64,000 nucleotides of DNA from Marinobacter sediminum (GCF_023657445.1 NZ_JAGTWY010000001.1:2790001-2854000), one strand, 5' to 3'. Positions 45,811 through 55,405 are shown, counted from the first letter of the stretch. A program made the numbers and translations. Notes: a model not told the origin generated them from the letters alone.

Positions 45811-46889
45811 CGAAATCACCGGGCATACAGGCGCACTTCCAGTGCCACTTCGAAGGGTTTCATCTGGATGTCGAGCTGAACCTTCCCGGTCGCGGACTCA
45901 CCGCTCTTTTCGGTCACTCCGGCTGCGGAAAAACGACGTTACTCCGCTGCATGGCCGGCCTGCAGCCAGCGGAAGGAACCATGTCCGTTAATGGTGACGA
46001 GTGGCAAAGTGCTTCCTTCAGCCGCCCAGTCCACCAGCGCCCGCTCGCCTATGTATTTCAGGAAACAAGTCTGTTCCCCCACCTCTCCGTAAGGCGCAAC
46101 CTGATGTACGGTTACCGGCGCCTCCCGAAAACGGAACGTCAGATCTCATTTGACCAGGCGGTAAACTGGCTGGGGCTCGCGAACCTTCTGGAGCGTATGC
46201 CGGCAAAACTGTCGGGCGGAGAACGCCAGCGTGTGGCCATTGCCAGGGCGTTGCTGACCAGTCCCCGCCTGTTGCTGATGGATGAGCCGCTGTCTGCGTT
46301 GGATCAGGGCAGTAAGCAGGAAATCATGCTGTACCTCGAGGCCCTCCGGGATACTCTCTCCATCCCCATACTCTATGTCTCCCACTCGGCAGCAGAGGTT
46401 GCCAGGTTGGCGGATCACATCGTGATGATGGATAACGGCAGCGTCGTCGCCGAGGGGCCACTTCAGGAGATACTCGCCAGGACTGACCAACCGTTTGGAC
46501 TGGAGGAGGATGCGGGAGTCATCATTGAGGCGGTGATCAGGGAACGGGACGATCAGTGGCACCTGTGCCGCGCGGATTTCAGCGGTGGCCACCTATGGCT
46601 TCGCGCCGACGAGAGGTTGGTAATCGGACAACCGGTTCGCCTGCAGGTGCTGGCACGGGACATCAGCCTCGCCCTGACCGAACAGACCGATCAGAGCATA
46701 CAGAACCTGATTGTTGCCAGCGTTGACGAAATTGCCTCAAACCTCAGTCCCGGTACTTCCATGGTACGCCTTCTGGCCGGACAAACTCCGTTTCTTGCCC
46801 GCCTGACCAGTCGGGCTGTCCATGCGCTCGCTATTGAGCAGGGCCAGCAAGTCTGGATGCAGATCAAGTCCGTGGCAATCGTGGACTGA
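45807..46889 (+). CDS. modC: Molybdate ABC transporter ATPase
   Basis: A protein of 360 residues. Walker A is GHSGCGKTT, the signature LSGGERQRVAIARALL, Walker B LLLMDEPLSALDQGS, and the switch His in LYVSHSAAEVARLAD. A C-terminal TOBE/MOP domain (about 290-355, DISLALTEQTDQSIQNLIVA) binds molybdate in this family. No ModE binding site was recognised upstream of modA. A bidirectional terminator follows. Confidence 0.95.
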   Translation: MTKSPGIQAHFQCHFEGFHLDVELNLPGRGLTALFGHSGCGKTTLLRCMAGLQPAEGTMSVNGDEWQSASFSRPVHQRPLAYVFQETSLFPHLSVRRNLMYGYRRLPKTERQISFDQAVNWLGLANLLERMPAKLSGGERQRVAIARALLTSPRLLLMDEPLSALDQGSKQEIMLYLEALRDTLSIPILYVSHSAAEVARLADHIVMMDNGSVVAEGPLQEILARTDQPFGLEEDAGVIIEAVIRERDDQWHLCRADFSGGHLWLRADERLVIGQPVRLQVLARDISLALTEQTDQSIQNLIVASVDEIASNLSPGTSMVRLLAGQTPFLARLTSRAVHALAIEQGQQVWMQIKSVAIVD

Positions 46890-46905
46890 CAGCCCAAAAA
46901 AACGC

Positions 46906-46932
46906 AAAAACCGCTGGAATCAGCGGCCTTTT
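46906..46932. terminator. Bidirectional terminator between modC and crp
   Basis: CCGCTG, GAAT, CAGCGG with AAAAA on the left and CCTTTT on the right. On the minus strand a TTTTTGCGTTTTTTT run follows. It can end modC from the left and crp from the right. Confidence 0.7.
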
Positions 46933-46959
46933 GTCGAACACCGGGAGCTTCCAGGTGAA

Positions 46960-47601
46960 TTAACGGGTTCCGTAAACCACCATGGTTTTGCCCTTGACCC
47001 GAACCAGCCCCTGATCTTCAAGAGTTTTAAGGACTCGGCCCACCATCTCGCGGGAACAACCCACAATGCGGCCAATTTCCTGGCGGGTAATCTTGATCTG
47101 CATACCATCCGGATGGGTCATGGCATCCGGCTCCTTGCAGAGATCCAGCAGGGTGCGAGCAACACGACCGGTCACATCCAGGAAGGCCAGGTCGCCCACC
47201 TTGCGAGTGGTCTGGCGCAGGCGCGAGGCCATCTGCTCACCGATGAAGTAGAGCACCCTGGGGTCCTGCTGGGCAATTTCCCGGAATTTGGTGTAGGAAA
47301 TCTCCGCCACCTCACACTCGGTCTTGGCTTTCACCCAGGCACTGCGGGAATCCATGTTATCGAAAAGACCCATCTCGCCGAAGAAGTCGCCAGCGTTCAG
47401 GTAGGCCATGATCATCTCGCGACCGTCATCATCTTCGATGATCACCGTGACGGACCCCTTGACGATGTAAAACAGGGAGTCACTTTTGTCCCCTGCATAG
47501 ATAATCGTACTCTTGGCTGGATAACGGCGGCGATGGCACTGCGAAAGGAAATAGTCGAGATGTTTGGTCTTTTGCTCAACCGGCTTGACGATAGTGGCCA
47601 T
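46960..47601 (-). CDS. crp: cAMP receptor protein family global regulator (CRP/Vfr)
   Basis: A protein of 213 residues. The cyclic-nucleotide fold has [21 protein letters not shown] (cAMP-binding Glu, Arg, Ser). The recognition helix is [30 protein letters not shown], nearly identical to E. coli CRP and P. aeruginosa Vfr (core [12 protein letters not shown]). It should control carbon, virulence-like and motility genes. AGGAGG lies 13 nt before the ATG, further than usual. A 21-bp tandem repeat is in its 5' leader. Neighbours osmC, speD and prkB match the CRP locus in relatives. Confidence 0.95.
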   Translation of the reverse strand: MATIVKPVEQKTKHLDYFLSQCHRRRYPAKSTIIYAGDKSDSLFYIVKGSVTVIIEDDDGREMIMAYLNAGDFFGEMGLFDNMDSRSAWVKAKTECEVAEISYTKFREIAQQDPRVLYFIGEQMASRLRQTTRKVGDLAFLDVTGRVARTLLDLCKEPDAMTHPDGMQIKITRQEIGRIVGCSREMVGRVLKTLEDQGLVRVKGKTMVVYGTR

Positions 47602-47621
47602 AATGCGAGTCGTGCCTCCTA

Positions 47622-47663
47622 AAATACTGGCGGATCCCAATGAAATACTGGCGGACCCCAATG
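47622..47663 (-). repeat. Tandem 21-bp repeat in the crp leader
   Basis: The 21-bp unit (starts aaatactggcgga, ends cccaatg; one mismatch, t/c, between the copies) occurs twice head to tail, at 47622-47642 and 47643-47663. It lies upstream of the crp start codon. Because 21 is a multiple of three, the upstream frame reads as a repeated GSASISL-type heptad, which I do not think is translated. Confidence 0.85.
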
Positions 47664-47797
47664 ATTGTTATGCACCCGGCTTTCCCTGCGGGTTCGTTCA
47701 TTTTTATTCACAAACACCGCAACTTATAGCAAGAAGGCCTGAGTTGGGCAACCGGAAAGAGTATACAAGATGTATCCGCATCCACTGATAGACGGCT

Positions 47798-47813
47798 GTC
47801 GCATAAATGCGAC
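47798..47813. promoter_or_regulatory. Perfect inverted repeat between crp and osmC, possible operator
   Basis: GTCGCAT, AA, ATGCGAC: 7-bp arms with a 2-nt centre, 85 bp before the osmC-like start and about 200 bp upstream of crp. The tract between the divergent genes is about 300 bp long. It does not match the CRP site TGTGA-N6-TCACA. A dimeric regulator is a plausible ligand. Confidence 0.4.
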
Positions 47814-47897
47814 TGTGCTAGCATCCTGCCTCAATAATCTGTATCGGCCGCCGGTCCATGCCGGCTCACAACCAAATTGACTCGGAGATCAAGCGCG

Positions 47898-48320
47898 ATG
47901 AAAGCAACCGTTGACTGGACCGGCAACGCCAGCTTCAAGACCACCAGCGCCAGTGGCCACAGTGTTCAGCTCGATGGCCCACCGGATCATGGCGGAGAAA
48001 ACCTTGGGCCACGCCCGATGGAAATGATGCTGATGGGGCTGGGTGGGTGCTCTTCCTTTGACGTTATGAGCATCCTCAAAAAAAGCCGTCAGGACGTGAC
48101 TGCCTGTCATGCCGAACTGGAAGCGGAACGCGCCGATGCTGTGCCAGCGGTGTTCACCAGGATCCATCTGCACTTCATCGTCACTGGTCACGGCCTGAAA
48201 GAAAACCTGGTCAAGCGAGCAGTCAGCCTGTCGGCTGAAAAATACTGTTCCGCCTCCATCATGCTGGAAAAAGCCGGCGTCGAAATCACCCACAGCCACG
48301 AAATTCGGGAAGCTGAATAA
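47898..48320 (+). CDS. OsmC family protein (YhfA-like)
   Basis: A protein of 140 residues. The two peroxidatic Cys are in GLGGCSSFDVMSILKK and SAEKYCSASIMLEK. The rest (KATVDWTGNASFKTTSASGH) resembles E. coli YhfA, which lies beside crp there too. OsmC/Ohr proteins reduce organic peroxides; the YhfA branch is uncharacterised. GGAG is 10 nt before the ATG. Confidence 0.88.
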   Translation: MKATVDWTGNASFKTTSASGHSVQLDGPPDHGGENLGPRPMEMMLMGLGGCSSFDVMSILKKSRQDVTACHAELEAERADAVPAVFTRIHLHFIVTGHGLKENLVKRAVSLSAEKYCSASIMLEKAGVEITHSHEIREAE

Positions 48321-48580
48321 TCTGACCGGGATCAATGGCAGAGCCGAACCCCAAAGGCCGTCTCGTGCCTTATCCGGCCATCCAGGTGCAGCGGAAATCA
48401 CGGATGCTAAAATGTCCCGGTGAATACTATCCAATGTCACTTGCGGTGTGCATAATACGCACCCTCTCCGCCGGTCTGCGCAAAAGGTGAACAACCGGGT
48501 CAGTAGTCGGTGGCCGCCTCGGCAGAGCGCCTGATAGCAGCTCTGCAGTCATTCATTTCCATCATCCGGAGGGGCTGAGC

Positions 48581-49375
48581 ATGGAAAACAAACTCCAGCT
48601 ACACGGTTTCAACAACCTGACCAAATCCCTGAGCTTCAATATCTACGACATCTGTTATGCGCAGACAGAAGAGCAGCGTGCAGCTTACATCGACTACATC
48701 GACGAAATGTACAATGCCGAGCGCCTGACCCAGATCCTGACGGACGTGGTCAAGATTATCGGCGCCAACGTTCTCAATATTGCTCGCCAGGACTACGAGC
48801 CCCATGGGGCATCCGTCACCATGCTGATTGCCGAGCATGAGCTGACCAATGGCGAAGAGCCGGATAACGAAGAGTCGCCGGGCCCCCTGCCGGATACAAT
48901 TCTGGCCCACCTCGACAAGAGCCACGTGACGGTGCATACCTACCCGGAGAGCCACCCCCACGACGGCGTCAGTACCTTCCGCGCCGATATCGACGTATCC
49001 ACGTGTGGCCTGATTTCACCACTCAAGGTGCTGAACTACCTGATTCATAGTTTCGACTCGGACGTGGTCACCGTGGACTATCGTGTGCGCGGTTTCACCC
49101 GCGATGTGGATGGTACCAAGCACTACATCGATCACGACATCAACTCGATCCAGAACTACCTGACTGAAGATACCCAGAACGCCTATCAGATGATCGATGT
49201 GAACGTGTACCAGGAAAACCTGTTCCACACCAAGATGATGCTGAAGAACTTCAAGCTGGACAACTACGTGTTTGGTGTCAATGCCAGCGATCTTGATCCG
49301 AAGGAAGCCCAATCCATCGAAGATCGCCTGCGGAGGGAAATGCTCGAGATCTTCTACTCCCGGAATGTGGAATAA
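48581..49375 (+). CDS. speD: S-adenosylmethionine decarboxylase proenzyme
   Basis: A protein of 264 residues, E. coli-type, self-cleaving to give a pyruvoyl enzyme. The cleavage pair Lys113-Ser114 is in [18 protein letters not shown] (core [10 protein letters not shown]). Metal and substrate residues follow in [30 protein letters not shown]. It provides the aminopropyl donor for spermidine. The order crp-osmC-speD matches the Pseudomonas vfr-PA0653-speD block. Confidence 0.97.
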   Translation: MENKLQLHGFNNLTKSLSFNIYDICYAQTEEQRAAYIDYIDEMYNAERLTQILTDVVKIIGANVLNIARQDYEPHGASVTMLIAEHELTNGEEPDNEESPGPLPDTILAHLDKSHVTVHTYPESHPHDGVSTFRADIDVSTCGLISPLKVLNYLIHSFDSDVVTVDYRVRGFTRDVDGTKHYIDHDINSIQNYLTEDTQNAYQMIDVNVYQENLFHTKMMLKNFKLDNYVFGVNASDLDPKEAQSIEDRLRREMLEIFYSRNVE

Positions 49376-49727
49376 TCCGCTCCGCACGCCTGTCAGCGCC
49401 CTCCGGGGCGCGTGACGCGGACCATCAAATTTTCTGAATAAGCCCGCCAAGATTCTCCGATTTCATCTTTCGTTGCCACGACGTTAAATACCCCCATACG
49501 ACTCGATCGACACCGGAGGCACCTGCACCGGCACGCCGAATGACTCACAGACTGCGCTCCTGCCCCGGATTTAGCGACCGGAGGGCGCTCTAATTTGTGC
49601 ACGCTGAGAGCCTGGATATTGGCGATGACAAAAAAACAGCGCACCCTGCAGGAAGCCGGTCGTAATATTGAAACCCTGACCGCCTGAGCCCGCGGTCTTA
49701 TTATTGCTTTGAGCAGGGAGGTCTGTA
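49376..49727. other. Gap with no convincing gene
   Basis: A 352-bp stretch between speD and pirin. It contains a GCGCCC/GGGCGC hairpin (49397-49412) without T-run and a 20-codon ORF (MTKKQRTLQEAGRNIETLTA) from about 49625 that looks accidental. Coding potential is low on both strands. A GGGAGG ribosome site leads into the pirin start. Confidence 0.6.
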
Positions 49728-50573
49728 ATGACAGCACGCACACTCAGACAGGTCATTCCGGGTGCCGAAACCTCTGACGGGGCCGGCGTCCGCATCAAGC
49801 GGTCACTGGGACAGCAGCCCTCGGTACGACTGGACCCTTTCCTGATGCTGGACGAGTTCGGATCAGCGGATGCCGCAGACTACATTTCCGGCTTTCCATC
49901 CCACCCGCACCGTGGCTTTGAAACGGTGACCTATATGATCGAAGGACACATGCTCCACGAAGATCATCTGGGTAACCGCGGTGATCTTCGCAATGGGGGT
50001 GTGCAGTGGATGACCGCGGGGCGCGGCATAATCCACTCGGAAATGCCCCAGCAGGAAGAGGGGGTAATGCGAGGCTTCCAGCTCTGGCTGAACCTGCCTG
50101 CTGCCGAGAAGATGACCGACGCTGGTTACCGCGATATCCAGCCCGAGGATATTCCTGAAATCGTTTTGGCAGGCGGTCAGATCAAACTGATCGCGGGCAC
50201 ACTGGTGATTGACGGCATCCCCCATGCTGGAGCCGTAACGGGACGAAGTACCCAGCCTGTTTACGCGGATATCCATCTGGACCCTGCTGGCCAGGTGACT
50301 CTGCCGGTGCCGGAGACCCACAATGGCATGTTGTACCTTTATGACGGCGAGGCCAGCCTGGGCAACACGGATCTGCAGCTCAGTGCAGCCAATGTCCTTG
50401 GAGATGGCGACCACATTTCCGTGACTGCCGGCGCACAGGGTGCGCGCCTGTTGCTGATAGCCGGCAAGCCCATTGGTGAGCCGATCGTTCAATACGGACC
50501 GTTTGTGATGAATACCCGTGAAGAGATCGAGCAGACGCTGAGGGATTTCCGGGACGGCAGACTTACCGCCTGA
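49728..50573 (+). CDS. Pirin family protein (cupin)
   Basis: A protein of 281 residues, two cupin domains. The metal site is in SHPHRGFETVTYMIEGHMLHED and GVQWMTAGRGIIHSEMP, and the tail FVMNTREEIEQTLRDFRDGRL is typical. Pirins act as quercetinase-like dioxygenases or regulators; the role here is unknown. GGGAGG precedes the ATG by 6 nt. Confidence 0.9.
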   Translation: MTARTLRQVIPGAETSDGAGVRIKRSLGQQPSVRLDPFLMLDEFGSADAADYISGFPSHPHRGFETVTYMIEGHMLHEDHLGNRGDLRNGGVQWMTAGRGIIHSEMPQQEEGVMRGFQLWLNLPAAEKMTDAGYRDIQPEDIPEIVLAGGQIKLIAGTLVIDGIPHAGAVTGRSTQPVYADIHLDPAGQVTLPVPETHNGMLYLYDGEASLGNTDLQLSAANVLGDGDHISVTAGAQGARLLLIAGKPIGEPIVQYGPFVMNTREEIEQTLRDFRDGRLTA

Positions 50574-50579
50574 AAGCCA

Positions 50580-51446
50580 TCAGGCAAATGACTTTCGGGA
50601 CATCAGGCGATGGACCATGGGTCGTACCAACAGATCCATGGCCAGCGCCATTTTGGTTCCCGGTATCACCAGAGTGTCATGACGGGACAGGCTGCTGTTA
50701 GCGATCACCTGGAGCAGATAGGGGAAGTCCACCTCGGACGGATCCCGGAACCGGATCACCAGCATGCTCTCGTCTTCGGTAGGCACATCGCGAACTACAA
50801 ACGGGTTGGAGGTGTCCACCAGCGGGATCCGCTGGAAATTGATGTGAGTCTGGGAGAACTGCGGCACAATGTCGTGAACGTAGTCGTCCATCCGATTGAT
50901 GATGGTTTCCACCACCGCTTGCTGACTGTAGCCCCGCTTGTTGGTATCCCGGCGGATCTTCTGAATCCACTCCAGATTCACGATCGGCACAACACCAATC
51001 AAAAGATCCACATACTGGGCAATGTTGTACGCATCACTGACCACGCCCCCATGCAAACCCTCGTAGAAGAGAAGGTCGGTTTCCGCAGGCAGCGGCCCCC
51101 AGGGCGTAAAGGTTCCGGGTTTGTGGCCTGCGATCACCAGATCCCGATCCTCGTCATGGACATACTGGCGATACCGACCGTTACCGGTGTGACCGTAATC
51201 GTAAAACAGGGCTTCCAGCTTATCGATATGATTGGCTGCAAGGGCAAAATGGTTTCGCTCGCCGAACTGTCCCTTGGCCGCCAACCGGGCCATTTGCTCG
51301 CGATTATAACGGTGAAAGCTGTCTCCGCTCACTGTGGCCGGTTTCAGCCCCTCACTGGCAAACATCCGGCTGAAGATTTGCCCGGTAGTCGTGGTTCCGG
51401 CTCCGGATGAACCGGTAACAGCGATGATGGGATGACGCTTGGACAT
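50580..51446 (-). CDS. prkB: Phosphoribulokinase-like kinase (PrkB type)
   Basis: A protein of 288 residues. The P-loop is VTGSSGAGTTTTGQIF, followed by SGDSFHRYNREQM and LLFYEGLHGGVVSDAYNIA. It is of the prokaryotic class I kinase and resembles E. coli PrkB, found near crp. With no Rubisco in view, a Calvin-cycle function is not implied. It converges with pirin 6 bp away. Confidence 0.88.
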   Translation of the reverse strand: MSKRHPIIAVTGSSGAGTTTTGQIFSRMFASEGLKPATVSGDSFHRYNREQMARLAAKGQFGERNHFALAANHIDKLEALFYDYGHTGNGRYRQYVHDEDRDLVIAGHKPGTFTPWGPLPAETDLLFYEGLHGGVVSDAYNIAQYVDLLIGVVPIVNLEWIQKIRRDTNKRGYSQQAVVETIINRMDDYVHDIVPQFSQTHINFQRIPLVDTSNPFVVRDVPTEDESMLVIRFRDPSEVDFPYLLQVIANSSLSRHDTLVIPGTKMALAMDLLVRPMVHRLMSRKSFA

Positions 51447-51466
51447 AACAGGACGTGTTCCGAAGA

Positions 51467-54400
51467 TCAGGTAAGGCTGTCGAGTAAGCGGGGCTTCTCG
51501 ACTACGAAGCCCTGAGCGTAATCCACACCCAGTTGTGTCAGCATATCCAGAACGTCCCGGGATTCAACCTTGGAGGCAATCACTTCCCGCTTCATATAGT
51601 GCGCCATCTCAACCATGGACTGCACCATGGCCCGATCAGTTTCACTGGTGGTGAGCTGGCTGGTGAAAGCACTGTCGATCTTGATGAAATCCACCGGCAG
51701 CGACCGCATAAACTGGAACGAACTCGGCCCACTACCAAAATTACCCAGACAGAAGCGGCACCCGAGCTCCTTCATTTCCAGAATAAAGTCAGCCACCGCT
51801 TCAATATCATTGATCGCAGAGGCCTCCGTAAGCTCAAACCAAAGCCGTTCAATCGGTGCATCCTTCTGGCTCAGCTTCTCGTAGATGAACTCCAGCAGGG
51901 ACTGGTCGTTGAGGGAGTAACCGGACAGGTTAATACAAATACCGCCCAGGTGGCGGGGATCCGGTGCTTTCTCCTGCAACCAGTCCAGCATATGACCGAC
52001 CACCCAGCGATCCACCGCCTGCATCCGGTCATACCTCTCCGCCATGCGCACAAAGTCCCTGCCGGTAATGAGGTTGCCAGCATCGTCATACATGCTGATA
52101 AGCACCTCATACTGGGGCGACATTGCCGCCTTGGCATGCAACGGAATGATCTTCTGACACCTCAGCAGCATGCGCTCCTCATTGAGGTCACTGAGGCCAG
52201 CCACTTTGGCAGCAATCTGTTCCTGGCGAGCCTGATCACCGGCATCCAGTGCGTGCTCAGCGACTTTGCCATGCCCCTGCTGTCTGGACGCCGCCAGAGC
52301 CTGCTCAGAGGCTCTTAGCCAGCGTTCGGCGCTAACCAGCGCCGGCTGCTCGGGCACCACGCCTGCGCTGGCTGAAAGGCGGTAGGTGCGACCATCAAAG
52401 GTGAACTCGGCCTCCTCCAATGACCTGATCAGGTCCTTCGCTACCTGCATGGCGTTCTCGGCCGGCACCAGCATCCCGAATTCATTGCCCGCCAGTCGGG
52501 CCAGAGGCATGCCATCCTCCACATGACGACCCAGAATATCCGCAACCTTTTTCAGGGTGGCATCTCCCGCCTGGTATCCAGCGGTATCATTCAGCAACCG
52601 GAAACGGCGAAGGTCGATTCTCAACAACGCCCGCACATCCTCCCGACGTGCCAGCTGCTGATCGAGCATGCGCTCGAACTCGCGGCGCCCCAGAAGCCCT
52701 GTCAGCTCATCATGGGTGGATGCCCAGGACAGCTGGTCATACACCTTACTAACCATGCGATCGATGCTCTCATCCACCAGCGGTCGCTCATACTGGCCAT
52801 CAGGAACAATAATGCCCTTACGCATGTGACGGGCCAGAGCCTCAAGTTCCAGCTCAACCACACGCATGCCCTGATGGTTTACAAAGACAAACCGGCTGAA
52901 ACCACGGGCAATCCAGACCAGGCGAATGTACTGAGGGTCATCCGGCTTGTCCTGATCCCGGAGCCAGTCGCCAGTGCGCAACTGCTGGACTCGTTTAATC
53001 CAGCGCTGAAGGCTGCGCTGTTCGCGCTCGGACATGGCGGTCTGCTTATCTTCCTTGTCCGGTTGCGCAGCTGGAACCTCCACCAGTTCGGGCGCATTGT
53101 CCGGGCTTCGAACCAGGAACTGTTTCAGCTCATCACGAATCTGCGACGAGGGCATATGGTTGCTGGAGATCGAAGCCAGCCCGTCCTGGATCACCCTCAA
53201 GAGCTCAGGCAGGTTGACGGCGCTGTCTGGGTCATCGGCAAAAGACAGCAGGGAATCAATCACCGCCAGGTAATCGTGCCAGAGCTGACTGTCCGGCCCC
53301 TGGCGAATCCAGGTCAGTGACAGCAAGTCGCGCCAGCCTCCATCGAGCAAGCTCAGCACGGCCTTGGGAACCTTCCGGCCAGCCAGCTTCTGATTCAGCA
53401 TGTCGGCAACGGCAGTCTTGGACTCAGCCACTTTCTGAGCGCCCTCGGCCGCTGCGGTGACCCGTTCCACATTGCGCCGGTAGACCAGGTTTTGTCGATC
53501 AATCAGGGAGTCGAGTTCCTGCACCGTCTGCTCGAACACCCCGGTATCCTGCTCAAAATCCGTGGTAATTCGCTGAACCAGCTCATCCACCTTACGCTGC
53601 ACAACCGGGTTGACTCGGCCACCTTTCACCCCCAGCTGTGCAAGCCGGTTCATCACGCCACGTACCGGACTGTCCTGGTCGTCAAAGAAAGCAGGATCTC
53701 GCATGACCACCTTAAGGACCGGAACTTCCAGCTGGCGCATCCGTTCCTGAGCGTATTCGCTGAGCTTGGGACTCTCGACCACAGACCTGAAAAAACGGTC
53801 CACAACGTCGACCGTACCCTGCTGCTCTTCATTAAGTTTGGTCTCCCCGCTCTCGCGGATCTTTTCAACCACCCGCTCCTTGAGTGGCACCTGCTCTGCC
53901 GATGGATCCGATGCCTGCACCTGCAACTGCTGAAGCTCGCGCTGAAACTCACCGGCGGAGAGTGGCCGGGCATTGGGCGGGAATGCCACGGGTTCGGGAT
54001 CCCCGCTGGCAATCCGGCTTGCAGTCAGGGTGCTGATCAGATTTCGAACGGTGGCAAACGCTGTTTGAGCAGCCTGCGCATGGCCGCGGAATTCACCACC
54101 TGCCCGACTGGCATCAAAACGACGCCCGGAACCGGACGCTCTGGGCTTTTCGCTCGTTTTTGCTTCGGTTTGCTTACCCGGTGAGGAGCCTTCAGTCACC
54201 GGGCTGGTCTCGGGTACGGCCTTGGATTCTGACTTTGCCGCCGCTTTCTCGCTCAGGTACTTGCTGAGGTCCAGATCCGGCAACACCCCGTGCCGGATCA
54301 GAATACTGTTCAGCTCCTTGTAGAGGGGATCCAGCTTCAACAGGACCGCTTGCTCAAAGGCCTTGAGGCAGACTTTCTCGACCTCGCGCGAGCCTTTGAG

Positions 54401-55234
54401 ATGACTCAGCCCGGCATGAAAGGACTCACAGACAAGCGAAGGGCCGAGAGGATTATGATGGCCCGTTGCATTGGCAATGCCGAGTTTGTCGAGACGGAGT
54501 TTTAACTGGAGCAGGTCACCCCGGTATTGGGTATCCGCTTTGGTCACCATCACCCGAATGGTAAGCCAGTCCTCAAACTCCCCTTTGTCCACCACCGATA
54601 GCTCTGAGCCTGGGAAGCCCTTCGGGGCCGGTTTCAGTGGCGACTCAAGGTTGCGGGCCATCTGATGCCAGATAACCCGCTGGCGGGCCTGGAGCTGCCC
54701 GGATGCATCCATGAACTCGTTCGCCTGCTGATCGTTTGAAGCCTTCTCCGCCGACTGCTTCAGTGCTGCAACCATCTGCAGGAAGCAGGCATCCATGAGC
54801 GGCTCGATAAACTGGATAACTGATTTGGCGGCCTGATGCAGCACGAACTGAACACGGTCACTCGGGGGCCGGAGCGAGGAACGCTCCTGATTCCGAGAGC
54901 CACCACATTGCTGCAGCATCGCATCCACGGCCTCGGGGTTGGCGCGCGTGAAGTTCACACCCATGGCGCCGTCGATGCGACGGACAATACTGACGTGCAA
55001 CTCATGACGGCGCTGGCCATCGATGCTGCGAAACCGCACCACCAGTTCCGGAGGATTGCCGGAAGCCAGGGCTCGATCAAGTTTCCGGGAGGTTTCGCCT
55101 GAATAGCGAATAAACAGCCCTTCGGCACAAAAATCCGCAATCTGGCAAGGCCAGTGCTCTCCGCCTCCCAGATCGACCTGGGCTGCCAGTTTGATAGGTT
55201 TACGGGGGCTGCTACGACGTTCTCTCGGATCCAT
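51467..55234 (-). CDS. PilZ-DUF1631-GGDEF-EAL protein with degenerate catalytic motifs
   Basis: A protein of 1255 residues. A PilZ-like domain opens it (RERRSSPRKPIKLAAQVDL, FCAEGLFIRY, about 4-110). A long DUF1631 region follows (about 130-800). The GGDEF domain begins at about 838 (HDELTGLLGRREFERML), with AGNEF (about 913) in place of GGDEF. The EAL domain (about 1015-1250) has YEVLISM for ExLxR and FGSG preceded by GN where active phosphodiesterases have DDFG. Active-site Asp residues are thus lost in both. It is probably a c-di-GMP receptor or scaffold rather than an enzyme. It is cytoplasmic, with no membrane helices. Confidence 0.88.
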   Translation of the reverse strand: MDPRERRSSPRKPIKLAAQVDLGGGEHWPCQIADFCAEGLFIRYSGETSRKLDRALASGNPPELVVRFRSIDGQRRHELHVSIVRRIDGAMGVNFTRANPEAVDAMLQQCGGSRNQERSSLRPPSDRVQFVLHQAAKSVIQFIEPLMDACFLQMVAALKQSAEKASNDQQANEFMDASGQLQARQRVIWHQMARNLESPLKPAPKGFPGSELSVVDKGEFEDWLTIRVMVTKADTQYRGDLLQLKLRLDKLGIANATGHHNPLGPSLVCESFHAGLSHLKGSREVEKVCLKAFEQAVLLKLDPLYKELNSILIRHGVLPDLDLSKYLSEKAAAKSESKAVPETSPVTEGSSPGKQTEAKTSEKPRASGSGRRFDASRAGGEFRGHAQAAQTAFATVRNLISTLTASRIASGDPEPVAFPPNARPLSAGEFQRELQQLQVQASDPSAEQVPLKERVVEKIRESGETKLNEEQQGTVDVVDRFFRSVVESPKLSEYAQERMRQLEVPVLKVVMRDPAFFDDQDSPVRGVMNRLAQLGVKGGRVNPVVQRKVDELVQRITTDFEQDTGVFEQTVQELDSLIDRQNLVYRRNVERVTAAAEGAQKVAESKTAVADMLNQKLAGRKVPKAVLSLLDGGWRDLLSLTWIRQGPDSQLWHDYLAVIDSLLSFADDPDSAVNLPELLRVIQDGLASISSNHMPSSQIRDELKQFLVRSPDNAPELVEVPAAQPDKEDKQTAMSEREQRSLQRWIKRVQQLRTGDWLRDQDKPDDPQYIRLVWIARGFSRFVFVNHQGMRVVELELEALARHMRKGIIVPDGQYERPLVDESIDRMVSKVYDQLSWASTHDELTGLLGRREFERMLDQQLARREDVRALLRIDLRRFRLLNDTAGYQAGDATLKKVADILGRHVEDGMPLARLAGNEFGMLVPAENAMQVAKDLIRSLEEAEFTFDGRTYRLSASAGVVPEQPALVSAERWLRASEQALAASRQQGHGKVAEHALDAGDQARQEQIAAKVAGLSDLNEERMLLRCQKIIPLHAKAAMSPQYEVLISMYDDAGNLITGRDFVRMAERYDRMQAVDRWVVGHMLDWLQEKAPDPRHLGGICINLSGYSLNDQSLLEFIYEKLSQKDAPIERLWFELTEASAINDIEAVADFILEMKELGCRFCLGNFGSGPSSFQFMRSLPVDFIKIDSAFTSQLTTSETDRAMVQSMVEMAHYMKREVIASKVESRDVLDMLTQLGVDYAQGFVVEKPRLLDSLT

Positions 55235-55405
55235 GAACTACCTGATATCTTGCAAAGCCGGAAACACCGGGCGGGAACACTTGTCCCGATCCGACTCGCG
55301 TCCCTGAAAACGGTGACTGTTGGCACCTGCCACTATGGGAACTATGTTTATAGTATATTAACCTGAATTCTACAGGTATCCGGCGCCATTATAACATCCT
55401 GCTCC

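Noticed and set aside
47664..47897. CRP self-regulatory site upstream of crp
   Set aside because: No TGTGA-N6-TCACA match is visible; the palindrome present has another sequence.
49376..49727. Small gene MTKKQRTLQEAGRNIETLTA
   Set aside because: Twenty codons, no ribosome site, no conservation evidence, in a low-coding gap.
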